This document shows, piece by piece, positions 55,722-64,000 of a stretch of 64,000 nt of DNA. The stretch is from assembly GCA_017479885.1 (NCBI GenBank), contig JAFVBR010000002.1, positions 159,095-223,094 of the forward strand, written 5' to 3'. Made by a program: the position numbers and the translations under genes. The DNA is from Paludibacteraceae bacterium (GTDB lineage: Bacteria; Bacteroidota; Bacteroidia; Bacteroidales; Paludibacteraceae). Under the pieces are notes generated by a model. The model had not been told where the DNA came from. It was given only the letters and a program-made list of their open reading frames with translations, and did no database searches. Positions within the stretch are counted from its first letter, which is position 1. The number at the start of each line of letters is the position of its first letter.

Positions 55722-55796
55722 GTTTCAGGTTTCAAGTTTCAGGTTTCAGGTTTCAAGTTTCTTACAATATGAATTATGCATTATGAATTATGAATT
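55704..55796. repeat. TTTCAGG heptamers plus ATGCATTATGAATT block between the two wza-like genes
   Basis: Eight to nine heptamers (55704-55761), reaching 18 bp into the downstream reading frame, followed by ATATGAATTATGCATTATGAATTATGAATT. Same architecture as 52388-52474. Confidence 0.88.
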
Positions 55797-55798
55797 CA

Positions 55799-56650
55799 CT
55801 ATTCGTTATTCGCCTTCGCTTTATCCACCGCCCCTTTTATTCTCATCACGAGCGAATAGACGAACACTCCGAAAGAGATAGTTCCTGCGGTAACGGAGAT
55901 GGCTGTGGCTGCCGAGTTGATACCAAAGCTGTATCCGGGCATCTTGCGCACATAAATCACATCGTTGGGTTCCACGTAATAGAATTCGGAGTTGATGATA
56001 TCAGCCGAGCGCACATCAAAGGTTTTAATAACAGTGGAATCATTAACCTCACGCACTATCTTTATCTCATGGCGATATCCGAAATCGGGTATGTCGCCCG
56101 CCATGGCAAGCGCTTCGAAGATTGTCACTTTCTCTTTGGGCAGCGTGTATCTGCCTGATTTCATGCCTACAAGCGAGAACGTTCTGCCCACGACCTGCAC
56201 CTCCACCGAAAGGTTGGGCATGTTGCCTTGCTGCACTATCATCCCCGAAAGACGCTCCTCCAACACATGCTTCACCTCGCGCGTATTCATACCTTTGACA
56301 TAGACGTGCCCGAGGGTCGGAAAATTGATATTCCCTTCTTTGTCAACAAGATAAGTATAGAGGTCGGAGTTGCTGTTGGCTGAGTTCTGACGTGCGAGCT
56401 GACGGATATTGGTGAAAGTGGCGCCGCCATTGAACAATGCGCTTATCTTCTCGTCAATGCTGTAAACCTGAATGAAGAGACGGTCATCTGTTTGAAGAAT
56501 ATAGTCGGTGTAAAGCAGAGTATCCGTATAGGAAGGTATATGTTTGTCAGGCTCCTGCATGTAGTTCACCTTTTTGGAAGTGACACAAGATGCAGCCGAG
56601 AATACAAGCAAAGCAAGCAATATGAGATGTTTAATCTTCAAAATCTCCAC
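55799..56650 (-). CDS. Wza-like polysaccharide export lipoprotein, first gene of the run
   Basis: 283 residues from GTG 56650 (TTG 56641 is possible). Lipobox SAASC. Poly_export domain (YILQTDDRLFIQVYSID, KEGNINFPTLGHVYVKGM) and SLBB part (FSLVGMKSGRYTLPKEKVTIFEA). A C-terminal membrane helix (ATAISVTAGTISFGVFVYSL) fits the octameric export pore type. Promoter at 56684-56714 gives a leader of about 27 nt. Paired with a second, shorter paralogue just downstream. Confidence 0.9.
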   Translation of the reverse strand: MEILKIKHLILLALLVFSAASCVTSKKVNYMQEPDKHIPSYTDTLLYTDYILQTDDRLFIQVYSIDEKISALFNGGATFTNIRQLARQNSANSNSDLYTYLVDKEGNINFPTLGHVYVKGMNTREVKHVLEERLSGMIVQQGNMPNLSVEVQVVGRTFSLVGMKSGRYTLPKEKVTIFEALAMAGDIPDFGYRHEIKIVREVNDSTVIKTFDVRSADIINSEFYYVEPNDVIYVRKMPGYSFGINSAATAISVTAGTISFGVFVYSLVMRIKGAVDKAKANNE

Positions 56651-56683
56651 TTATTATACACTCACATTTATTAATTAGGCGTG

Positions 56684-56714
56684 CAAAGTTAGTGAATTTT
56701 GTTCAAACATGCAA
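56684..56714 (-). promoter_or_regulatory. Promoter of the capsule export run
   Basis: On the minus strand: TTG (56714-56712), 20 bp, TAACTTTG (56691-56684). The rest of 56715-56966 holds no gene or clear structure. Confidence 0.75.
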
Positions 56715-56966
56715 CAAACAGAGGTAATTTTTGAATATTTAGGAAATATAGGATGCCGCTGAAATGAGAAGGGTTTACGCATCTGTCGTGCGGGCAAGTG
56801 ACATAGAAGAGTGAGTGAAGAGTAAAAAGAATGGTATTCCCCACTCAGCATACACTTAGCATAGAGATTATTTGAGGTCAGGTGACATTATGGTGATAAA
56901 TCGCCGAATAGAATCAATCGTTTTCAGATCAGCCATGAGGAAATGCCTGCCACCCAATGTCACAAT

Positions 56967-58640
56967 CTATCTGTATCCTATGTTTTGCGTTAGATTGGCG
57001 TTCATCTCTATTGCATTCTGAGGAACAGGGAAGACGGTAGTGTAGCCACCAGCAGGCTGCCATGACGATTCAAATCCTTCGACAACCTTCTCTCCTGGTA
57101 ACGCAGGGCGGTCGGAATAAGAAGACGTGAAAATGCCGAACCTAATCATATCCTGCCGGCGCCATCCTTCCCAAACAAGTTCAAGTTTCCGCTCTTCGAG
57201 AATATTGCAGAGAGTGGCTTCTCTTGGCGTATTGTCGTGACCTGTACGGAATTTTGTCTCACGATTGCGCACCAAATCGAACTCAGTCTGCCCGTTTTGT
57301 CCGTTACGCACTTTTGCCTCAGCCTCCATCAGCAGAACATCGGCATAACGGAAAAGCACAATATCGTTCTGACGCATAGTGCCATCCCAAAATCCGGCAG
57401 GGTCGATGGCATATTTGTACATTCGTGCGCCGGCAGTAGCGATAAAGGGGCTGTAAGTAAGGTCCAACTGAACATCCAAGGCTTTATATACAAGAGTATC
57501 GCCACTGAGCAGCACCAGTGGTTGCTCACCGGCATACACCGTATCAGCAAAAAACGAGAGGGCGAAACGGCAGTCAACGTCATTGGTATTGTAGCCGAAT
57601 GTGCGAAGAGTCTCACGCGTGGCGCAACTGCCGTTCTCACCCGCGTAACCCAACGCTGCACCATGCTGATAGTGCAAACTGCGGAACTGGTTGCTGAAAC
57701 GGTTCTGATAAACCCAATAATCCATAGGGATAGTGAAGATATTCTCAGCAGATGTCTCATTGTGTACAGCAAAACACATGGTCTGACTTTCATCAAGTGC
57801 CAATCCTGAGTTACGTATCAACTCGGCATAATACCCCACTGCCTTCCATGCGGACAGACTATCACTGAAGCAGCGTATCTTTATGTCTTTACCGTCAGGA
57901 TGGTCAGTGTCTGTCCAATCGTCATCGGTCCATACTTCTGCATTAAGTGCCAGTTTCATCATTGCGAAAGCAGCCACAGACAGACTTACATGACCGTAAT
58001 AATCGTTTTTCACAGTACTCCTCACATCGGGCAACCATTCCATTGCATCACACAATTCGGTCTCCACAAAACGGAACACCTCATGCCGTTCCGACTGGGA
58101 GACATCTTTCAAATCCACATCCACGTCAATCACAATGGGGACACGTGCGAACAAATCGAGCAGATAGGCATAACAGATAGCCCTGATGGCTCTCACTTCG
58201 GCACAATACATTTCGAATTGTGTATCGTTAATCAGATGGTGATAATCATTGAGTGTCTGCAAAGAATAGTTGGAAAGGACTATCACTTTGTAAAGATATT
58301 TCCATGCGTTGCCAAGAGCTTCGTTGTCAGGCTGCCATGTGTGGAGAAACAACTGCTGCCACAATCCTCCGTCGTACCAGTCACCGCCACGTGTAGGGAT
58401 GAGAGCTTCGTCTGTAGTGAATGTCTGAAGGTCGTAAACGCCGCGATAGGTACCTTGCAGTCCTTCGCCGGCAACCGACCCGCCTATATGGTTGTACAAT
58501 CTGCCGACAGTGTTGTTATACAGACTTGCAGCATCTGTAATGAATGCTTCCTCCGGCAGTTCGGAACGCGGTTCTTCATCAAGAAAGGAGCAAGAAACAA
58601 CAAGCAGTGAGGTAAATAATAAGGATATAATCTTTTTCAT
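56967..58640 (-). CDS. SusD/RagB-type nutrient-binding lipoprotein
   Basis: 557 residues from ATG 58640, which overlaps the SusC stop (ATGA); a frame open to 58685 is rejected. Lipobox VVSC. TPR-like helices typical of SusD (VLSNYSLQTLND, EVRAIRAICYAYLLDLFARVPIV) and the C-terminal VLLMEAEAKVRNG and WRRQDMIRFG. It forms the lid that captures oligosaccharide or peptide on the SusC transporter. No glycoside hydrolase is nearby, so the substrate is unknown. Confidence 0.95.
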   Translation of the reverse strand: MKKIISLLFTSLLVVSCSFLDEEPRSELPEEAFITDAASLYNNTVGRLYNHIGGSVAGEGLQGTYRGVYDLQTFTTDEALIPTRGGDWYDGGLWQQLFLHTWQPDNEALGNAWKYLYKVIVLSNYSLQTLNDYHHLINDTQFEMYCAEVRAIRAICYAYLLDLFARVPIVIDVDVDLKDVSQSERHEVFRFVETELCDAMEWLPDVRSTVKNDYYGHVSLSVAAFAMMKLALNAEVWTDDDWTDTDHPDGKDIKIRCFSDSLSAWKAVGYYAELIRNSGLALDESQTMCFAVHNETSAENIFTIPMDYWVYQNRFSNQFRSLHYQHGAALGYAGENGSCATRETLRTFGYNTNDVDCRFALSFFADTVYAGEQPLVLLSGDTLVYKALDVQLDLTYSPFIATAGARMYKYAIDPAGFWDGTMRQNDIVLFRYADVLLMEAEAKVRNGQNGQTEFDLVRNRETKFRTGHDNTPREATLCNILEERKLELVWEGWRRQDMIRFGIFTSSYSDRPALPGEKVVEGFESSWQPAGGYTTVFPVPQNAIEMNANLTQNIGYR

Positions 58641-61384
58641 AATTGCACAGATATAGAGAATGAATATGTCCTTGCCACGGGCCATGTACGCTTGTCGTCA
58701 ATACCGAGCGTGCCGTTAATTACGGAAGAGTTAATCATAGGTGTCAGTCCTGAATAACCGCTGATGGTAGCTACATTGTTGACCGAGAGCGAGAGACGTA
58801 GCGACGGCAGACGACGGGCCGGGCGTTCATTAGAGGTGTCGGTCTTCCTATGCACCCATTTCTCAATAGGCATATTCCACCCCAAAGTTATGTAATCGAT
58901 ATTGACGTAGTCGCCTTTCTCAAGCCAATAGTCACTTACGGTAAGGTCTTTGATATTATTAGTCTCTGCACGGCGAAAGATGTTGTAATAGGGCAAACTG
59001 CCGATATTCATATAACTCAGTGCCGTGCCGTTGAAAATCTTGTGACCGAAAGCCCCGTTCAACTGCACGGACAAGTCAAGTTGTTTGTACCTGAATGAGA
59101 TATTGCTTCCAAGCAGCACTTTAGGTGTTGCCTGTCCGCACACCTGTCTGTCTCCACCGTCACTCATGCTGATGCCTTTTTTACCATCGATATCGGCAAT
59201 CTCATACCTATATGTGCCATCTTCCTGCCGGCTTAGACCGGTGCAATGAGGCAGATAGAAGACGCCAAGCGGTTGACCTACTATTTGATATACGACATCT
59301 GCATCTCCGCCGTGCAATCCGGCACCGTTGAGTCCTGCTATCGGTGTGTACTCTGGTGCAGTGAGATACTGGTCTTCATACCAACCGTTGAGCGAGAGCA
59401 GTCGGTTGCGCTGCCATGCAAGATTGGCACTGATGTTAAGACTGAAATCTTTGGTTTGCACTGCAGCTATACCCAATCCGAATTCAAGACCAGTGTTCTC
59501 CATCTGTCCGAGGTTGGCGAGCAGATGGTCGTAAAGGAACGGAGGCACACTGACCTCGTAATTGTAAAGCATGTCGGTGATATGGGAATAGTAGTAACCG
59601 GCATTGAACAATATTCTGTTATTCAGCACCCCGAAATCCAGTCCTGCACTTACAGTTGACGATTTCTCCCATCGGAGGTCGGGATTGGCATTGCGGGTTA
59701 TACCCATAGTGACCACCTCCCCGTCAGAAGTCTCTATTATCCCTTCAGGAGCAAGCAGCAAGAGCGATTGATAAGCCTTGATGCCGCTGAGGTTTCCTGT
59801 AATACCATATCCTGCACGAACAGAAAGACGGGAGAGCCAGCGATTCGCCGGTTCCATGAACTTCTCTTTTGAAATATCCCATGAGACACTAACAGAAGGG
59901 AAAAATCCCCACTTGTGGTTGCTACCGGCAAGCGAACTGGCATCAGCGCGTGCAGTAACCGACAGATTGTACCTGCCAAGTGCAGTATAACCAACCTGCC
60001 CCATCACCGACACCAGATGCTGTCTTTCATACTCGGACCCGGTGCCTTGCCACATACGCATGGCGCCCACACTCAGATTGTCATATCCGAAGGCGTTGCT
60101 TGCAAGTTTGTTGACGGTAGTGTGAAAACCAGTACGGGTTACACCCTGCATCTCGCCAAGCAGAGACGCCTCCACCAGATGCCTGCCGTTATTGAATTTG
60201 TATCCCGCACGGACGTTAGCCAACCATGCCTGCTCCTTTCCGGCACCACGATAGATTTTTCCCGTACTCTCAATGTAGGTCGGATAGAAGTACCTTTGGT
60301 CGTTTACATCGTAACTGTAGCTGCCATAGGCAGACAGACTGAAGCCTTTGCCGAGATTCCCGTTTATTCGCAAATGCATATTGAAATGCAGCTCGTCGCT
60401 ATGCTTCTCGATGTCAAGCAATGACTGCGGATGATTGATTTGGCTGGCATCAGTGTAACCTGTCCAACCTCCGTCTGCATTTTTTCCCAGGGGGAAGGTA
60501 GGATTAAAAGCAGCCGAGGAGTAAAACAGTTTCTGCTCGTCGTTGATGTAGGTGTTCCATTGTGTTGCGCCAAACACACCCAAGTCAATGGTCATACGTT
60601 TGTCAAAGGCATGCTGCGTAACATCAAGTTTGGCAGTCAGGTTTCGGTTGCCGATTGTTTTTACGATAGTGTTGTTCTGACTGAAACTGACAGATGCTCT
60701 GTATTGCGACTGCTCGGAACCGCCGCTTATCGCCACATGGTGGTTCTGAACAAAACCCGTCCGTAACACCGAGCGCTGCCAGTCGGTATCAGAGCCATGG
60801 TCAACAATGCTCAGGCCAAGTCTGTGCGTCAAATCCCGATATTCATCGCCGGTCATCACGGGCAAGAACTTGTCTGCATGACTGAAGCCCACATCGCCGC
60901 TATAGCCTACTGAGAAACGTGCGGCAGAACCGCGTTTGGTTTTCACTTCAATCACACCGGCAGAGGCACGGCTGCCATATTGAGCTGTCTGAGCAGCATC
61001 TTTGAGAATGGTGAAACTTTCGATGTCGGCAGGATAGATGCTTGCCAGCGTACGCAAGTCGGATGACATGCCGTCGATAATCACCAACGGCTCATTTCCA
61101 CCGGTAAGAGAAGTGTTACCACGAACACGGACAGAAGACAGCATTGCCTCCTGGTTGGAATTGTTGCCGACTGTTACACCGGCAGTTCTGCCTTGCAAAG
61201 CATCGAGAGCTGTAGTCATGTGACCACGTTGCATATTGTCACCACGCAAGGTATCTCCCATCAACAAACCGCTCTTCACCAAAGACGAATCGGGTAATAT
61301 TGTTTTATCATCTGCTGATACGACAATAACCGACGCAAGTGCCAACATCGCTGCCAAAAGAAAATCTCTATAGTGGATGTACAT
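58637..61384 (-). CDS. SusC/RagA-type TonB-dependent outer-membrane transporter
   Basis: 915 residues from ATG 61384; a frame open to 61417 begins upstream of the transcription start. Signal peptide (YRDFLLAAMLALASVIVVSA). The plug has ALDALQGRTAGVTVGN, VRVRGNTSL, PLVIIDG and ILKDAAQTAQYGSRASAGVI, then the 22-strand barrel. The N-terminal carboxypeptidase-like domain and clear TonB box usual for SusC are missing, making it about 100 residues short of the usual length. Confidence 0.95.
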   Translation of the reverse strand: MYIHYRDFLLAAMLALASVIVVSADDKTILPDSSLVKSGLLMGDTLRGDNMQRGHMTTALDALQGRTAGVTVGNNSNQEAMLSSVRVRGNTSLTGGNEPLVIIDGMSSDLRTLASIYPADIESFTILKDAAQTAQYGSRASAGVIEVKTKRGSAARFSVGYSGDVGFSHADKFLPVMTGDEYRDLTHRLGLSIVDHGSDTDWQRSVLRTGFVQNHHVAISGGSEQSQYRASVSFSQNNTIVKTIGNRNLTAKLDVTQHAFDKRMTIDLGVFGATQWNTYINDEQKLFYSSAAFNPTFPLGKNADGGWTGYTDASQINHPQSLLDIEKHSDELHFNMHLRINGNLGKGFSLSAYGSYSYDVNDQRYFYPTYIESTGKIYRGAGKEQAWLANVRAGYKFNNGRHLVEASLLGEMQGVTRTGFHTTVNKLASNAFGYDNLSVGAMRMWQGTGSEYERQHLVSVMGQVGYTALGRYNLSVTARADASSLAGSNHKWGFFPSVSVSWDISKEKFMEPANRWLSRLSVRAGYGITGNLSGIKAYQSLLLLAPEGIIETSDGEVVTMGITRNANPDLRWEKSSTVSAGLDFGVLNNRILFNAGYYYSHITDMLYNYEVSVPPFLYDHLLANLGQMENTGLEFGLGIAAVQTKDFSLNISANLAWQRNRLLSLNGWYEDQYLTAPEYTPIAGLNGAGLHGGDADVVYQIVGQPLGVFYLPHCTGLSRQEDGTYRYEIADIDGKKGISMSDGGDRQVCGQATPKVLLGSNISFRYKQLDLSVQLNGAFGHKIFNGTALSYMNIGSLPYYNIFRRAETNNIKDLTVSDYWLEKGDYVNIDYITLGWNMPIEKWVHRKTDTSNERPARRLPSLRLSLSVNNVATISGYSGLTPMINSSVINGTLGIDDKRTWPVARTYSFSISVQL

Positions 61385-61404
61385 ACAATAACAATTTTTG
61401 TTGA

Positions 61405-61435
61405 CAAAGTTACACAAAAATATCTATATACACAA
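61405..61435 (-). promoter_or_regulatory. Promoter of the susCD pair
   Basis: On the minus strand: TTG (61435-61433), 20 bp, TAACTTTG (61412-61405). Start point about 61398, leader about 14 nt. Confidence 0.78.
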
Positions 61436-61549
61436 GATGTACGAGAAATCTATAGATTTATGAAAGGAGCAATGCACTATGGAAATATAATCCTGCTCAC
61501 ATTGATTATAGTATATTTATAACTTGGATATTATCCATACCATAATCTT

Positions 61550-61604
61550 ACCGTAGTATCACCGTAGTATCACCGTAGTATCACCGCAGTATCACCGCAG
61601 TATC
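61550..61604. repeat. Five 11-bp tandem repeats upstream of the susC promoter
   Basis: ACCGTAGTATC three times, then ACCGCAGTATC twice, no gaps. They lie 115-170 bp upstream of the susC -33 box and 10 bp after the phosphatase stop. The 11-bp period places each copy on the same face of the helix. Confidence 0.9.
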
Positions 61605-61613
61605 GCTATGTAA

Positions 61614-62753
61614 CTAAGTATCAATAGCGGACAGCGTCAGCATTCGAAGCAATGCCTCCAACTGCTGCAGGGTCATGCCGTGTTCGAGCACAAAGGCGGC
61701 AAAAGCCTGAGCATAGTTTATACCGGGCAACAAGGCTTCATCGTTGATACCGGCATAGTACATCAAACATGGGTTGAGCCGCAGTGTCAACAATGTATGG
61801 CACACGTCGGGTGCATTCTGAGGGGTGATAAAGTAATAATTTTCATAGGTCTTGAGATAATCATCCACTATCTCCTGATACGTGGCGCCGCATAGACCCT
61901 CCAGCAAAGCGCAGACGTAACCTGTACGATCTTTACCCTCAGTGCAATGCACCACATACGGACCGGGGCGCGAAGACATTTCAATCAGGGCTTCAATCAG
62001 CGGAGTATTGAACTCATCAACAGTTGGGTCGGCTTTCAGCGGACAAAGGATGACATTACCTTTTTCCCATAACTGCCGGCTATAGGAAGGCATGTCGTAA
62101 CCCGCCATTTTTTCGGGGTTGTCAGTGAGATTGAGCACCGTTGCAACCTGTTGTTGCTCTAAATAAGCCGATACATATTGTGCGCGGGATATTTCATTGC
62201 TGAACGGCGAAGAAGAGCGATGCAGTCTTCCTTGGGCGATATTGCCAGCAGTCACGGAGCGTGCGTTGGCAAAAGCTTCATCGGAAGGGTAGTTGTCGCG
62301 GTCGTACTTGTATTTCATACCCAAGGCTGTCTGTACATCAAGCATGCCGGCTTTCTCTTTCATCTTAACGACAACGGGCTCTCCTTCACGATCCATGAAA
62401 ACGGCAGGCAGTCCGGTATTGTTGGCAGTGAAGCAAACAGACGAGTAGCCGGGGTAATCGATGCAGATGTATTCACCGGTTGCAGAATAGAAACCATCAT
62501 AATAAGGCATAACAAGTTCCGTATCAGTGAGTGCAATAGTAATGACGTCACCGAGGGCAAAGCCTGCCTTGGTCATATCGTCTCCTGTAAAACTGAGCAT
62601 GGCTGCTCCAAACTCATTGTAGGATACTATTTTGCCGCTCAACAATTCCGCAGGCGACTTCTCTCCGCATGAAGAGGCAACAGTTATTACGGCAAAAAGA
62701 GACAATATGATAGCAATGCTTTTGCCGCATCGAAAGATAGAGATGTGATTCAT
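61614..62753 (-). CDS. Lipoprotein tyrosine phosphatase
   Basis: 379 residues. Lipobox ASSC (Cys about 29). Residues about 38-135 are a small beta domain resembling the C-terminal part of SAM-hydroxide adenosyltransferases (LPAVFMDREGEPVVV). The phosphatase domain has HRSSSPFS, VLNLTDNPE and the C-x5-R loop VHCTEGKDRTG (about 264-274), intact. Related to Y_phosphatase3 enzymes. Being a lipoprotein it would act in the periplasm or at the surface. It lies upstream of susCD on the same strand. Confidence 0.9.
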   Translation of the reverse strand: MNHISIFRCGKSIAIILSLFAVITVASSCGEKSPAELLSGKIVSYNEFGAAMLSFTGDDMTKAGFALGDVITIALTDTELVMPYYDGFYSATGEYICIDYPGYSSVCFTANNTGLPAVFMDREGEPVVVKMKEKAGMLDVQTALGMKYKYDRDNYPSDEAFANARSVTAGNIAQGRLHRSSSPFSNEISRAQYVSAYLEQQQVATVLNLTDNPEKMAGYDMPSYSRQLWEKGNVILCPLKADPTVDEFNTPLIEALIEMSSRPGPYVVHCTEGKDRTGYVCALLEGLCGATYQEIVDDYLKTYENYYFITPQNAPDVCHTLLTLRLNPCLMYYAGINDEALLPGINYAQAFAAFVLEHGMTLQQLEALLRMLTLSAIDT

Positions 62754-62811
62754 AGGTAATATTATTTATAATAAAAATCTGGCATAGGTCAAAAATCTAT
62801 TGTTTTGCCTA

Positions 62812-62843
62812 CAAAGGTACGCATAATTTCGGAAAGTGGCAAA
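62812..62843 (-). promoter_or_regulatory. Promoter of the phosphatase gene
   Basis: On the minus strand: TTTG (62843-62840), 20 bp, TACCTTTG (62819-62812). Leader about 52 nt. Confidence 0.78.
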
Positions 62844-62933
62844 CAACTAAAAAGAAATAGCAACAATGCAGATGAAAGAAACCGGGAAGAACAACGATGT
62901 GAAAGGAGGGAGAACGGAGCGCGGGAAACGGCA

Positions 62934-62973
62934 TAAAACAGAGAGCCCCTCAGTCGGTTGACTGAAGGGCTCT
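62934..62973 (-). terminator. Terminator of the rRNA operon
   Basis: On the minus strand AGAGCCC-TT-CAGTC-AACC-GACTG-AG-GGGCTCT, then a short T run (TGTTTTATG). It lies 5 bp after the 5S RNA. Confidence 0.82.
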
Positions 62974-62977
62974 GAAA

Positions 62978-63082
62978 GTGGCGGCTACCTACTCTCCCAC
63001 TGACGCAGTACCATCGGCGATGCTGAGCTTAACGACCCTGTTCGGAATGGGAAGGGGTGGGACCTCAGCGCTATAACCACCT
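62978..63082 (-). rRNA. rrf: 5S ribosomal RNA
   Basis: Read on the minus strand it contains the conserved 5S core TCCCATTCCGAACAGGG and the loop region AAGCTCAGCATCGCCGATGGTACTGC. Ends pair as GGTGGTTATAGC and GGTAGCCGCCAC. Last gene of the rRNA operon. Confidence 0.93.
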
Positions 63083-63243
63083 TAATGACCTCGGTAATTC
63101 GATATTTTCATAATCCAATGATTTCAAAACTCAATGACTGATGTCCAAAAACATACAAATCACAAAACATCTCTTACCAATATGGGGTTGACATATTGAT
63201 TGAAACAAAGAAAACTAACCTTGACCTGTTTGCAAGAAAAAAA

Positions 63244-64000
<757 letters not shown>

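Overview
The window reads as a chromosomal piece of a member of the order Bacteroidales (phylum Bacteroidota). The reasons are a SusC/SusD pair, a DPP-IV-type S9 peptidase, type IX secretion-like C-terminal tails, DUF2851 and DUF5723 proteins, many lipoproteins, few Shine-Dalgarno sites, and at least a dozen promoters of the Bacteroidota form TTTG/TTG - 19 to 20 bp - TAnnTTTG. The family cannot be fixed from the sequence alone. No plasmid, complete prophage, insertion sequence or CRISPR array was seen.

Layout. 1-3.5 kb (minus): pyrG followed by an exported CHAT-domain protein coupled to it, then a membrane protein cut by the window edge. 3.9-9.9 kb (plus): an amidase/golvesin-domain exoprotein, an RlmD-type rRNA methyltransferase and a secreted subtilase. 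The SRP RNA gene follows on the minus strand. 10-17.7 kb (plus): a RecD-like helicase, a large lipoprotein, an OmpA protein with nine calcium-binding repeats, YebC and RsmG. 17.7-27.7 kb (minus): a collinear run, probably one transcript from the DPP-IV promoter, carrying a sugar transporter, ROK glucokinase, polysaccharide deacetylase, DUF2851 protein, Ig-like lipoprotein, PnuC and an MBL hydrolase. 27.8-39 kb (minus): a second tightly packed run from the nadE promoter (nadE, dsbD-like, rlmB, gdhA, a receiver/PPDK fusion, rluA, a sorted surface protein). 39-41.2 kb: a repeat-rich accessory patch with a small unknown gene and a lipoprotein gene broken by one in-frame TAA. 41.4-45.7 kb (plus): tRNA-Glu, a collagen-like lipoprotein, a methyltransferase and dnaK. 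45.7-47.4 kb (minus): a three-gene overlapping cassette (DUF4417 protein, a small MGGNGS protein, an unknown protein). 47.8-56.7 kb (minus): a capsule/exopolysaccharide export run (two Wza-like lipoproteins, a Wzc-like tyrosine kinase, UDP-glucose dehydrogenase) ending in a large beta-helix surface protein. 57-62.8 kb (minus): a SusCD pair and a lipoprotein tyrosine phosphatase. 62.9-64 kb (minus): 5S rRNA and the 3' part of 23S rRNA.

The most striking non-gene signal is a set of short repeats. Three heptamer families (TTTCAGG, AGTTGAG, TTTGAAG) sit between cistrons and also inside reading frames. They appear to supply the TTG start codon of two genes and to insert extra residues into a methyltransferase and a peptidase. 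Palindromes, an 11-bp, an 18-bp, a 22-bp and a 31-bp tandem array, and a 5'UTR minisatellite add to this. The best candidates for something undescribed are the heptamer elements as a mobile or expanding repeat that rewrites gene starts, and the DUF4417 three-gene cassette.
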